NCBI GenBank assembly: GCA_965644295.1
Contig: CBFFRP010000078.1
Location: 229,303-293,302 of the forward strand
Reading direction: 5' to 3'
Origin: Paraphysomonas bandaiensis
Taxonomy: Eukaryota > Chrysophyceae
Length of the DNA: 64,000 bases
Shown here in pieces: positions 34,576 through 45,581 of the stretch. Made by a program: the position numbers and the translations under genes. Position 1 is the first letter of the stretch; the number at the start of each line of letters is the position of its first letter. The notes below the pieces were generated by a model. That model was not told the DNA's origin. It searched no databases and was given only the letters and a program-made list of their open reading frames with translations.

Positions 34576-37500
34576 ATGGGAAAAGTTAAAAATTCAAAGA
34601 AACATAGAAAGAAACTAACTCAACAACTCAATCCAATCCCTTCACATCCCACCTCATCATCTCCATCAACAGATACACATAATATATATATAGATATATC
34701 AAGTATGGATTCTAAAAAACGTGAAAAAGCATGTATATTATTAGCAAATATTTTTTTATTAGAATCATCAAATTATCATGCATATGAACGTATGAGTAAT
34801 ATGGAAATATTAGGAAAATTATGTATTAGATTAATTGATAATGTTCCTATTGTAAGATTACATGCTGCTGGTGCTGTACGGTAAATATGATATTGATATA
34901 ATCTATATGATTTATATGATTATATATGATGTTTATAGGAATATGGCTTCTTGTCGTACAACTACAGTGTCAAGACGTATGGTGGATGCTGGTATTATGG
35001 GTACATTGATGTCCTTAGTTAATGAGCACATAAGTGTTCCTATTACCGACACATCAGCACCATATTTGGAGCAACTCGTGGCAGCAATTTCGAATCTTTG
35101 GTTCGTGCTAGTGTTATTTTGATATGCTTGCGCTTACTAACATGCCATCACAGTGCTTCGTGTGAGTTGGCAATCGATGAAATTCTTTCCAAGCAATTTT
35201 TATCGGTGCTTATTAACGCGGTAAGATACGGCATGTTCTATGATGTGGTGTTCTATTGATATAGTTGAGGTGTAATTTGCTGTGTGTCACAATGAATGGT
35301 AGTGTAGTATATCATGATATTGTATAGTGCTCTGTACAGTCTAATATAGGAAATTTGCAGCTTCAATTAACTTCTCACGTGCCAAGCTTGAAGGCGTCTG
35401 TTGCGTGCTGCTTATACACATGTACCGACAGTCATATGGCCTCTTGCGAGGCCTTGTACTCTCTTCCTGACGCAATGGGGTCTCTTATAAGAGCAGCTAC
35501 AGAAGTCGCGGGAGAGAATATTGGGGGGCACGATAGACTGGCCCAATTGTACAGCGTCGGCACTCTTTCGAATGTTTACATGTCCCACATGGCATCTCAA
35601 GAGAGTATCCCAGGTAATACTTAATTGATTCGGAATTACGCTTGTGTTAGCCCTGTGTACGTTGGTCTATATTTTCTACTCTGAGCACATATTATTTACG
35701 TCTATATACTTAGAGTAATTATGTTTTCTCAGATGCTCTTGTCGTTGAAGCAAGAACTCGTATGCAAGATGTCCTCAACGCCGTCCTCGTTGCCCTTTCT
35801 CCTAGCGATACGGTATGTGGTTTGTTTTATAGATGTAGTTTTAGTATTTTTCACCATCGACATTTCATTCATGTATTGTATATAGGTATTCGAGGCAGTA
35901 ATTCAACCAAATGTTGACGATGCGGATTCATCTGTGAATCATGCTGGTACGGACGCACCTGCAGGAAGCTCTTCAGCAGATATCGGTACTAGAACTGCAA
36001 GCACTGTGTATTATGCATAGTACTCATCACATGTTATTACAGAAGACGATGCTATGGATGAAGGGGAAGGCGATACTGGTGAACAGGATGACGAGGGCCG
36101 CGTTGTTTACATCGGACGTGATACAGAAAAACCTTGGGCTACTGAGTTTGAAGTATCCGAGGTATGCACTGTGTGTAGTACAGGACAGCATATGTTATAG
36201 ATTGTTCCTGACTTGCGGTCTTGTCGTTCTCCTTGTTTTACGTTGTTTCCTATTGTTGTTAAGGTTGCTGCTGAGATACTGGCTAATATGGCGTGCGTGT
36301 TACGTAACTCAATGGGGTACAATGATGACATAAATGAGGAGGCTGATTGGTCAGATGATGACGAGAATGAATTGAAAATGGAAAATATGGCAAAGAATAT
36401 AAGTATGTCGGCCACGAATTCCGCTTCAACTGCTCAGGTTTGTAGGAACCACTAGTTTTGGTGTTGTGCTCCATCTGTGTTGTATATGTCTAATGTTTAA
36501 TGCCGTGTAGCTTCCTCCACTCCAATTTGATACTACCAGTGCAATTGGATCATGTTTAAGCCTACTGAACAAGCTCAACACTGCACTTCAAGTCATATGT
36601 AGCCATTGTGCAGACAACAACACACCTTTCACTTCACCAGGTACTGCGATTATATGTATTTGACAATATCATACCTATATACATGCATCACACTCTGTAT
36701 ATAATCTACTTGTACCAGGAATGGACGTCATTAACACTGCTGACAAAGTTTTAAACGCGATGTCGAATTTAATCCCCCTACTGGACAGCTGGAATGGTAA
36801 TACTGCTTTACTCTATACTTTTTGTAATTTCGCACACTTTGTATTATATTACATTTGCATGTTTAATATGTGTACATGCCAGTATATTATGACTCTTATT
36901 GACTGATATAATGCAGTGGATATGGTGAGCAACACGTTGCTGGGATTGCTTCAACTATGTAGTTCACTTTACCGCACGTTCAATGGTGTGACTGCTCGCG
37001 ATGATGACTCAACAAAGAGCAGCTCCGAACTTTGGATTCTGAGCCCCTTATTAACACCGTCAAGCATGCAAAGATGTCTGCGGACCACCTTGACATCTTG
37101 TATGGCTGCCATTGCTGCTTTACATAGAGCGGAAGCGATAGATAAAGCACTGATATCATTTGGAGCTCAAACTGGCCCATATGGAAATCTAAAGAATATG
37201 AGACTTGAATGTTTGCTGAATATTACTTCCGGTGTGCCGTTGCTGGAGGTGTGTATTGCAGTATAGTCCATTAAGTGTTGCACAGATTTGGCAACCTCAA
37301 TGCATTATTTGTGCTATTTTTTCTGTATTCATCTGGATTAATTGTCTACAGGTAATGCAGCCGTGTTTTGACATCATAAGTGCTCTAGCGGAGGCAACTG
37401 ATTGCAATGGACAGCTTCTACTTCACCCAGATGACAACAAGGTAGGCGCTTGTCGATACGTTGCCGCATTAATACTATGTGTACGATATATGTACGCTCT

Positions 37501-38250
37501 CGACATTGGATCAACATATGGATTCTTCAACGATATCTAATGTATGTGTTATGAACAGGTACTGACTGGTGCACTACTTGCTAGGCTGGAAGATCCTGCA
37601 GCCTCAATGTGTAGAAACTCTGTCACTCAAACGAGGTATTTTATAGTTTCATGTGTGATATATGATATGCAATTGCTGACTATGTGATTAGATCTTCCGA
37701 GTACGTTGACGGTAGTTTGCTTGTGATGGAGGGGTGTATATCAACACTGATAGATCTGCATTCATCAGACGATCTAGCCACTTATAAGGTAACTTGTATT
37801 ATATATATTGTCAATACTGCCTTACTGATTTATCGTGTCATACCTAAGTTTTGTGAATATGACTGTCTATATGATCTGTATGTGTAAAAGTTGATACTGC
37901 CCGTTGAAGTGAATACACTTTCCTCCAGTAATTTTTTTGCAATCAGGTTTTTACCGAGCTGAACACCAATCACCATTTGCAGGAGCAATACTCTAATTTT
38001 AGGGCGAAGGTTAGCGTTGCTTTTCTATCATTGCAATGCGATATTGCAGTCATGTTTTATGCTTGGTATTGTTGGTGTTGTAATGTGACGTATTGTTGTG
38101 GTCATGTGTATGATATCGTCTCACTGTATGTAAATTTAGCTAAGGGTTGATGGAGAAAAAATACTGGACCGATCTGATGTTCACCGATGCAAGGAGATGC
38201 TGCTAAACCTTAAGCGTTTCATTAAATACAAGTCGACCCCGCCTTCTTAA
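34576..38250 (+). CDS. HEATR3/Syo1-like armadillo/HEAT repeat protein (ribosomal-protein symportin)
   Basis: Sixteen exons join in frame: 34576-34880, 34939-35100, 35154-35220, 35361-35613, 35733-35812, 35886-35985, 36043-36161, 36264-36437, 36511-36640, 36719-36796, 36917-37248, 37352-37441, 37559-37635, 37692-37788, 37947-38009, 38140-38250, giving 745 residues. Landmarks: basic start MGKVKNSKKHRKKL; ARM-type repeats (VRLHAAGAVRNMASC, AAISNLCASCELA); an acidic loop (EDDAMDEGEGD); and the block AAEILANMACVLRN followed by acidic DWSDDDENE, matching HEATR3 organisation. The C-terminal motif CKEMLLNLKRFIKYK corresponds to the conserved family end. Syo1 escorts ribosomal proteins Rpl5 and Rpl11 to the nucleus for 5S RNP assembly. 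It is the most intron-dense gene in the window. Confidence 0.88.
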
Positions 38251-38594
38251 TTGTGATTTTTGACTTGCTATTAGAGGGTTTAGTTAGGTGCTTTCTGCTG
38301 ATTAATAAGAATAATTGCATACTTAAATTGCGTTCAATGAATATACTGACGTCGTTACCATTTTTTTGTAATTTTCCATAAAACTGATTACCTTTCCAAA
38401 AATAGAAAATAGAGTAAACTGAACAAGCAGTTAGAGGATACTTTTTGCAGGTTCCATAATCATATTAGTGCTATCAGGCTATCAGGGCCTGTCAAAAAAA
38501 TATTGGATTGCAAGAAATTGCAACAATTTTGTTTTCTTGTTACAATATATTGATATTTTTGGCTTCGCAATATACGCAAAATATGAGTGCTATA
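38251..38594. other. Intergenic, no gene seen
   Basis: AT-rich. It contains degenerate ATATTGCAA-type motifs that resemble MITE family 1 interiors (about 38490-38580) but lack recognisable termini. Confidence 0.35.
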
Positions 38595-38920
38595 CAGGGC
38601 TGTGTATGAATTAATTGCAATAATTGAAATTGAGACAGAAGTAATAATTGCATTTATAAATGATTAGTAGTGAATGTCTGATTATTTAGCAATAGGCGTT
38701 GAGACCTTGCATCAATTAGTGGCTAGAAGAATGCTAGTCATACTAGTTAGACCACTACCCGTAACTAATCAATACAAACTCTTTTATCCTACTATTTAAC
38801 GCTACGAAAGCTGCTTGTGCGTCGCCGCAAGCACCAAGGTGCAACCACTTCCGTTCGTTTATAAATGATTAATGACTATAATCTGCGTCAATTAATTGAC
38901 AGTTTATTTATACGGCCCTG
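38595..38920. mobile_element. hAT-like MITE family 3, interrupted by a retroposon
   Basis: The left end CAGGGCTGTGTATGAATTAA and right end GACAGTTTATTTATACGGCCCTG are imperfect inverted repeats. The 8-bp flanks are GTGCTATA (38587-38594) and GTGCTAAA (38921-38928), 7 of 8 identical. The retroposon fragment 38667-38857 lies inside. The same termini bound the longer element at 38950-40202. Confidence 0.7.
38667..38857 (-). mobile_element. 5'-truncated retroposon copy nested in the MITE
   Basis: It is flanked by the identical 14-mer TTTATAAATGATTA (38653-38666 and 38858-38871). Read on the minus strand it runs from CGGAAGTGGTTGCACCTTGG to the common 3' end AACGCCTATTGCTAAATAAT, matching only the 3' part of 31284-31757. 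Confidence 0.8.
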
Positions 38921-38949
38921 GTGCTAAACGAAAATTGTTCCGTTTCAAC

Positions 38950-40202
38950 CAGGGCTGCGTATCAATTAATTGATTTTCAATTAATTGCAATTAATTGTCA
39001 ATTATTGAAATTGCAATTGTTGAAATTGGGACATCGATTCATAATTGCAATTATAATTGACTCCAGCTAGCTTCAATTAATTGTCAATTAATTGCAATTA
39101 ATTGATATTAAAAAACCCACCTTTTTATGCTGAAAAGTTGTTAAAAAACGGCATTTTTAGTAAAAAAATCCAATTTTTAGGATAAAAATCGAAGATTGGT
39201 GAAAGACTATAATATCCATAGGATTATCTCACATAGTAATTCATTTAATTAATTAGCGATAGGAGCGACAAATTGGCACCAGAAGTCATTGCACGAGTGT
39301 TATTTGAGAAAGTAAATAAATGATGATAATAATAACGAAGAGGCTGCAATAGAGATTTGTCCTGCATGAAAAGGGGCTCCACATTTTCCGTGATTGACCG
39401 CTACTTGCTTCTATCTAATCATATGCGATCTTTCGAGTTTGGTTCCGATGTGTTAAAAGTCTAATTGTAGGACTATCCACCTATATACAGAGTATATACA
39501 TGTATATTATGCCCTGTATTATGAAAATAAGTGTAGTACAATTACAGAAGTAAGGTTAACACCAGCTTGACTTCCACGACGTTTGCACATTGATTGACGA
39601 ACCCTTCATAATGCACCCGATTGTGGAGCGTCATCTGGGCGACAGTGCTGCTATTATTTTTAACGCTGCTTTCGAAAAGGCAGTCGTGAAGATTCAATGT
39701 GGCAACGAAGCCGTAACTCGGACGGCAAAGGATCAAACTAAAATATATTTGTTCGATGAGGAAGAAGAAGATTATGACGGTGCGAGTCTAGCTCCGAATG
39801 ACGACGCAGCGCAACGTTTGTTTGATGGTAGCAGGCAGCGGAAGCGAGCAAGACATAACAAGCAAACGCGTTACGGATGAAACACTTGCATAGCACAACC
39901 AATAAGGTTGAGAGGTTGCTCAGTAGAGCTACGATTGTTATGACGGGCTTGTTCAAGAGCTTGACTCCTCAACATTTAGTGCTAATTATGATTTTACGCA
40001 TGAATCGTTGCCTCTGGAATGAAATGGCAGTTGAGGTAGCTATATTCGCAGCTAGTGTATTTTAGTACTAAATAATTGCAATTAATTGCAATTAATTGCA
40101 GTTAATTGCAATAGTTGATATTGAGACAGCAAGTAATAATTGCAATTATAATTGACTACAACCTGCGTCAATTAATTGACAATTAATTGATACGCAGCCC
40201 TG
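38950..40202. mobile_element. Degenerate hAT transposon with intact termini and an exact 8-bp target duplication
   Basis: The left end CAGGGCTGCGTATCAATTAA and right end TTAATTGATACGCAGCCCTG are inverted repeats. Both flanks are GTTTCAAC (38942-38949 and 40203-40210). Subterminal DNA is built of AATTAATTGC-type repeats. The interior carries a hAT transposase remnant (39590-40065). Length 1253 bp, too short for a full transposase, so internally deleted. Confidence 0.88.
39590..40065 (+). pseudogene. hAT transposase C-terminal remnant
   Basis: Two overlapping frames, 39590-39880 and 39877-40065, carry decayed transposase sequence. The second has the hAT dimerisation-domain pattern: TTNKVERLLSRATIVMTGL followed by SLTPQHLVLIMILRMNRCLW, where intact family members show a TSN..ERLFS..K....R..L.P..LE..LFL..N..LW pattern. 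The catalytic N-terminal portion is missing and a frame change separates the pieces. Not functional. Confidence 0.65.
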
Positions 40203-40535
40203 GTTTCAACAGTGGAGTACACTTGGAATAGTTGATATACTAGGATCTGTCCGCACGAGCCACGCTGTAAGTAGCTGTAGCCGGAGAAATCGGTGTACTA
40301 AACGGGGTGGTAGTAGAGAGTAGGTTGCAACGCTGCAGTGGTGCAGGCACATGATTTAACTGAGACAGTTAGGCAAGACGGGAATTGCAGGCCAAACTGT
40401 TCACTAACCCTGGTGTTTTTCTAATCGAGCGACATGCCCTCGATGGGCTGTTAATATCAAATTTGATTCGCTTGTTAAACTCAAAGATTACTTATAACAC
40501 ATGGTGAGTTATGCCAATGTACTCTGCTGTGCTAT
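40203..40535. other. Intergenic, no gene seen
   Basis: Short gap between the hAT element and the 3' end of the minus-strand gene; nothing recognisable. Confidence 0.35.
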
Positions 40536-41125
40536 TCATTCAGTTGTAGTAGCAGTTGTTGCCACAGTATCCGCAGTTTTATTAGCGAAATAAGAATCCA
40601 TATCTTTGTCCAGTGCAGCCGTTACAGGATTAGGGCCTTTACCCGCTTCATACCAGTCTAATAATAGAAACACATGACCACAATATACACACACATATAT
40701 ATATATACATACATGAATCAAGCTCCATATCTAAATCACTGGCTGATTTAGGAGTCGAATCATTTCCTTTCTTCCCTTTTCTTTTACCATTTCCTATAAA
40801 ATCATATACATATATAAGACTATCATACATATACACACATACATGCATATACATACATACCTTTCGGCTTATTGTTATTACGATTCCGTATATTTGATTT
40901 TTGTTTTTTATTATTATTATCAATTAATAAACCACGTTTTTTCATAGTATATTTTTGACGATTAATATTTTGTTTTTGTAATGCCATATTTTTACGATTA
41001 TTTCTTTGATTATTTCCAGTATTTATACCTTGAATTTTTGTAAATTTATCACTTAGTTTACTGTATAGTATGTATGAGTGTATATTCTTTATATGAATAG
41101 AATTGACTTACCCGCTTGAAGTCAT
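40536..41125 (-). CDS. Small basic protein with FOP/ALY-like C-terminal motifs (putative mRNA export adaptor)
   Basis: Four exons join in frame (41125-41112, 41060-40861, 40793-40713, 40657-40536), giving 138 residues. The first exon has only 14 coding bases (ATG ACT TCA AGC GG). Residues about 20-95 are Asn/Lys/Arg-rich (GNNQRNNRKNMALQKQN; NGKRKGKKGN). Two copies of an acidic-aromatic motif follow, SDLDMELDSYWYEAG and ALDKDMDSYFANK. They resemble the LDxxLDxY UAP56-binding motifs and FOP-type C-terminal duplication of TREX adaptors, which couple splicing to mRNA export. There is no RRM between them, so it is more like a minimal UIF/FOP-type adaptor than ALY. Motif-based; moderate confidence. 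Confidence 0.65.
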
Positions 41126-41271
41126 CTTTACTTTTTTTATTCAATGATAAAGTTTGATAAGTTCGTAGGAATGTTTGTATGTGAAGTGAGTGTTGTAAGT
41201 TGCTTACAATATGAATATATGCATATGTATGTATGTATGTTGCTCGAAACGTATTGTGGCGATACCAACCC

Positions 41272-41424
41272 AACATACATACATACATACATACATACAT
41301 ACATACATACATACATACATACATACATACATACATACATACATACATACATACATACATACATACATACATACATACATACATACATACATACATACAT
41401 ACATACATACATACATACATACAT
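41272..41424. repeat. (CATA)n microsatellite, about 153 bp
   Basis: About 38 uninterrupted CATA units. It gives artefactual open frames on both strands (alternating Tyr-Ile-His-Thr or Met-Tyr-Val-Cys), which should not be annotated as proteins. Confidence 0.95.
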
Positions 41425-41584
41425 GCACTTCAGCTATAGCGGAGATATGCTATTTTTTGAACTTTAAATATCATATACAGAGTACTATACGGGTATACAG
41501 CAGTATAGCTATGTATCTATATCCAAGTACATCCTCTGTATATAGTGCAGTAGTGGTCATCCTCTGTACATATACATATGGTCA

Positions 41585-42217
41585 GTGTATCTTAAGTCTA
41601 TTATATGGATATCAGTGTTATCTATACTTTCAGTGTGGGGTTTGGTGATTGTGGTTGGAGGATACAGTTGTCATTCAATTAAATCTTCGAGATTTTATTT
41701 TTGGGCAACGATTAATCTCTTTGTTACTATCTTATGGCTAAGCTCATGTATTCCTCCTCTCTCTAACTTATTCAGTCTGCATACGTCCAGAAGAATAGCG
41801 TCATCAGTGTCACTCACTGTACTTTGCATATGGGGTATATGCACATACCTGGCCTCCACTATAATACTATTGAACATGAATGAGGCGAAATTTTGCATCA
41901 AATATAAATATATTCTAGTATGGTGTACGATTGACGTGATATTGGTACCATATGTTTTGGTTACCGACATAGTAGCTGTAACGGAGGGTGCTGTGTTTTG
42001 TTTTGTAAGAACATTGTTGCTCTACGTATTTGTGGCATGGGGAATTTTCCTGGTGTACTGGGAATTCGAGTGGGAAAGTGCATTGAAGCACAACTTTTAC
42101 CTTTGGGTCACTATCAAATTATGGCTGGATGTTATTGTATTAGGGGTTAGATTTACAAAGTCATTGTCGCTCAATTGTGACACATATTCTATGCGTAAAG
42201 AGACTTGGATAACTTAA
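41585..42217 (+). CDS. Multi-pass membrane protein, start uncertain
   Basis: The frame is open from 41585 to a stop at 42217 and encodes about 210 residues with six hydrophobic stretches (for example VWGLVIVVGGYSC, INLFVTILWLSSC, LTVLCIWGICTYLASTIILL, YILVWCTIDVILVPYVLVTD, FVRTLLLYVFVAWGIFLVYW). There is no ATG at the 5' end of the frame. An acceptor at TTTCAG (41629-41634) suggests that the real exon starts at about 41635 and that an upstream exon is not identified. The even helix spacing looks like a small receptor- or transporter-type fold, but there is no signature. Confidence 0.5.
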   Translation: MYLKSIIWISVLSILSVWGLVIVVGGYSCHSIKSSRFYFWATINLFVTILWLSSCIPPLSNLFSLHTSRRIASSVSLTVLCIWGICTYLASTIILLNMNEAKFCIKYKYILVWCTIDVILVPYVLVTDIVAVTEGAVFCFVRTLLLYVFVAWGIFLVYWEFEWESALKHNFYLWVTIKLWLDVIVLGVRFTKSLSLNCDTYSMRKETWIT

Positions 42218-42477
42218 CAATATAAAGACTAACAGTAGCAGTTAATTAGCTTTAAAAGACTTTTCTTTCGATTTGTGGATTATGTATTGAAGTAGCACAT
42301 TACTATAGTATCTTCAAAAGTGTTTGTATTCGACATACTCCTCTTCCTTTTGTAATATCTGAACTGCTTGCTGCTGCAGAATAATGTTGAAGATAAGAAC
42401 GATTCCTTTCAAATACTAATAAAATCTGTACTTATGAATTCTTATTCGTCGGAGTTAGTTATATTCTGCTGATGTGC
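42218..42477. other. 3' flank, no gene seen
   Basis: A short AT-rich stretch before the hAT relic. Confidence 0.3.
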
Positions 42478-43200
42478 CAGGTCTAGGAAACAATATATTG
42501 TAATACTATTGTTAGAGAGTGTTCCATCAATAGTATTGATGGAGATTTTAAATAGGCCCAACAATACAATTACAATATATAACAATATGTTGTCAATGTA
42601 TTGCAATATATTAGCATGACTAATCAGTAAGTAAACACATCCGTAGATTCAATTTTTAGTATTAGTCATTAAGATCACAACTGCTGCTTATAGCTACTAA
42701 AAATTCACCTCGTCCTCATCCTCTGAGCCATCATCGGTGACGTCACCATATATATTCATTCACAGAATTAATTGAAATATGCTAGTATCCGGCCATAACT
42801 GTCGAATAGCTTTCAGAAACAACAGCATATTAAGTAGGATGGATACTTTTGCGCAACATATGTTTAGCTGCGCTGAACAAACATTCCCATGTATTGGAAG
42901 TACATACCAGAGCCTGGTAACCGTTAATGACTCGTGGACTTGTACGTTTCTTAATTTTTTGAGCTGACTGAAGATATTTAGTCGCATAGTCAACATCAAC
43001 TTCATCATCCTCTGTAATGTTGTAATCAATTTCTCGGTTATTTATATCCATTTTGCACCCTACAGTTGAGAATCTTCTCTTATATGACTATCATAATATT
43101 GATTGTAATATATTGTGAGCTACTTTAACAGAAACAATATTGATGGGATTTTTGTCCGGTCGAGCAATCAATATATTATACAATATATTGCAATCTGTAT
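42478..43200 (-). mobile_element. hAT transposon relic, likely parent family of MITE 1
   Basis: The left 120 bp match the MITE at 2916-3050, starting CCAGGTCTAGGAAACAATAT. The right part (about 43125-43195) resembles the other end of that MITE (ATTGATGGGATTTTTGTCC ... ACAATATATTGCAAT). Between them, minus-strand frames encode VCTSNTWECLFSAAKHMLRK and, after a frame change, LLNMLLFLKAIRQLWPD, together the hAT dimerisation pattern. The right terminus is decayed. Non-functional. Confidence 0.65.
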
Positions 43201-43279
43201 GGAGAGGATGAGCTAGAGCTGTTACATATTGGAGGCTGGTCATTTCAACAAGGGATCCCTGAAGAAGCACATAGGAGAA

Positions 43280-43395
43280 TGCTATTTATAGGGCCCAACC
43301 TCCAGAGGAAACATTTGACAAAGACTGCATTGAAGAAATCATGTTTGTCAAGTGTTTCCTCTGGAAGTTGGATCGTATAAATAGATAGACTCTTT
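43280..43395. repeat. Imperfect hairpin, about 110 bp
   Basis: The arms CCAACCTCCAGAGGAAACAT and GTGTTTCCTCTGGAAGTTGG are near reverse complements, as are the outer CTATTTATAGGG and GTATAAATAGATAG and the inner TTTGACAAA and TTTGTCAAG. It could be a MITE or a transcribed hairpin. No TSD identified. Confidence 0.55.
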
Positions 43396-43901
43396 GTATA
43401 AATAATTGCATACAACAACAACATGTCAACAACATGATAAATTATTTCGTTCATATCAACCACTGCTCAACTTTCGTATCTGGAATCGTGATGATACAAT
43501 ACTTCTGTTTTACAGTTATAGCTATATATATCTATATAGTATCGTTGTCTACGTGCGTATTACTGTTATTCACATTGTATTTAACGTATTCTACATTCTA
43601 CAGTACTATCTTAGAGAACCATACGTATTCCAACACATTGTACTGTTTGATGTCGTAGAGAGCTCAAGCAGTAGTGCTGATAAACAACGTATTGCAGCAT
43701 ATATAGCATATCGTGCAATCTATTCTCTACAGCACTCTACTTTTCCTTGATTCAATGCACTACAAATGCCGACATAGAAAATAGATACCTATTCGTAGTC
43801 ATAGATGACAAGCCCTGACTAGCTGACTACTGACTAGCTACCCAATTCAAGCCGAAAAGGGACACATATAAGAAAAGCATTAAGACAACAATATTTAGTA
43901 T
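43396..43901. other. Intergenic; doubtful small frame only
   Basis: A frame ending near 43750 has a plausible tail (SSSSADKQRIAAYIAYRAIY) but a hydrophobic, AT-driven front part and no ATG or splice support. Not called. Confidence 0.3.
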
Positions 43902-45581
43902 TTAGGTATTATCTATGTAAGGCTGCAAACCAGCTCTTTTTCTCAAAAACTTCTTCAATCGAAAAGGAAAATCTTCTACTTCCTTGTAACTGGGAAAGAA
44001 ATTTACATCTATGACGACCAAATCCCGTTCTGGTGCAGCGACACCGACATCAGGACTGCTATGGCTATTATTTGGCAATATTACATCAAAGCCAAATAGG
44101 GACAATCCAAATCCGTCTCGTATAGCTTCTGCAACCATTTCAAACCTCTCTGTAAAATATTAAGTATCTTTAGCAAAATTATACGAATAGCACTCTAGAA
44201 CCTTTGTTTACGATATCTTCAACGTCTTCACCATTCTTCTTTCGGGATGCCTGGTGCGAGGAAATTTCATTGCATGAGGTCATCTGTGTACAGGCAGTTG
44301 AGCTCTGTGGCATTCTTTCGTTTCCATGTGGCAGCACGGTGTTACATGTCGAAAGTTCAGAAAGCGCTGTAGAAGATTCACTTCCCCAAACTGCTTCATC
44401 CTCCGATTTGGCTGAAGACGTTGAGATTGACATGGGATGAGAACTATCAACGAAATCTTCCATTGTGGGGTATGTGGCTTGGCTATTGAATGCAATGCTT
44501 TTTAGATGTCGACAACAGGCGTTTAAATCACAACTACGGTGATCTCCAGCAATAAATTGCTTTAGATTTGGTAATGATGGGCGCTGATAAACCATTACTT
44601 CTTTATCTATAACGTACACTTTGAAAAATATGGCAGAGTGATCCTGGTACTCCTGGATTACACAAGGACTACTAACAAGTGCAAGTCCGTCTGGCGATAG
44701 AGCTATAACCTTCAGATATACACAACAGTTACCTCGTCATATTATTTCAGGCGTAGTGATGATTGATTTTACCATCGAATGAGAGTTCGGTGTTCCACAC
44801 GCTTCTATCGGTTTACATATAACTGGATACTCCAGACACGATAACTCAACTTTTTCAACCAGTGAGTTTACGTCGTCAACTATCAAGTACTTGGGTTGTG
44901 TGAAAAAACAGTCACCGGGAACCATTGTGGTTGAAGATATAATTTTGTCCAGAATATGACATACTTGGGATCGAGACACAATATTTTTTACACATGGCAA
45001 GGGGTCGATTATAACACTTTTTGGGTATCTCTGTAAGTAAAGTTGCAGAGCTTTTACTTTCAATCTTGACTCTTCATCATCACTTTGTACATCCTCAGTG
45101 AGTTTGTGAATCACTACATTGTAAAAGGGCTGTACAATTCAGTTAGTACTCTTTGAATACTACATGAAGAGTACATATCGTATATCATACATAGTTAAGT
45201 ATACGTATCTTCATACCATATATACATATATCATATATGCATACCACACGTATAATCATACCACACAATCATATATATATACATATATCATATATGCATA
45301 CCACACGTATAATCATACCACACAATCATTTATATATACATATACACATACATCTATATTCCAGTAGCACACACCTGCTTGTGTACAGGTATCATGAAAT
45401 CAAATGCTTCAAACAACACCCCATCAGATATTTCACTACTTAATATATCTGCTAATCCACCTCCACGCCATATACTGCCTCTAGTCATATAATTTCCACC
45501 ACTTTTACGTAATTTCTTTTGATTCAGTGCATATGCTACTTTACATATATGATAATGACTATTATTCATTCTCCTTTCCAT
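43902..45581 (-). CDS. Inositol 1,3,4-trisphosphate 5/6-kinase-like (ITPK)
   Basis: Four exons join in frame (45581-45375, 45129-44773, 44709-44202, 44149-43902), giving 439 residues. Family landmarks: N-terminal FDFMIPVHKQPFYNVVIHKL (inositol-binding lobe); an ATP-grasp region with YPVICKPIEACGTPNSHSM; hinge CVIQEYQDHSAIFFKVYVI with following YQRPSLPNL; and the metal-binding C-terminal block LSLFGFDVI ... LVVIDVNFFPSYK. ITPKs phosphorylate inositol tris/tetrakisphosphates using ATP. Between the hinge block and the C-terminal lobe is a Ser/Thr-rich insert of about 110 residues (SSHPMSISTSSAKSEDEAVW and onward), longer than the usual loop. The third exon donor/acceptor placement is fixed by restoring these motifs. 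It is divergent from the phosphagen kinase gene next door. Confidence 0.88.
45205..45345. repeat. Two-copy ~65-bp tandem repeat in ITPK intron 1
   Basis: CATATATGCATACCACACGT followed by ATAATCATACCACACAATCA occurs twice in succession, within microsatellite-like CATA DNA inside the first ITPK intron. Confidence 0.6.

Noticed and set aside
41058-41648. Open frames encoding Met-Tyr-Val-Cys or Tyr-Ile-His-Thr repeats around 41.3 kb and 53.2-53.6 kb
   Set aside because: They are translations of CATA microsatellites in all frames and have no independent coding evidence.
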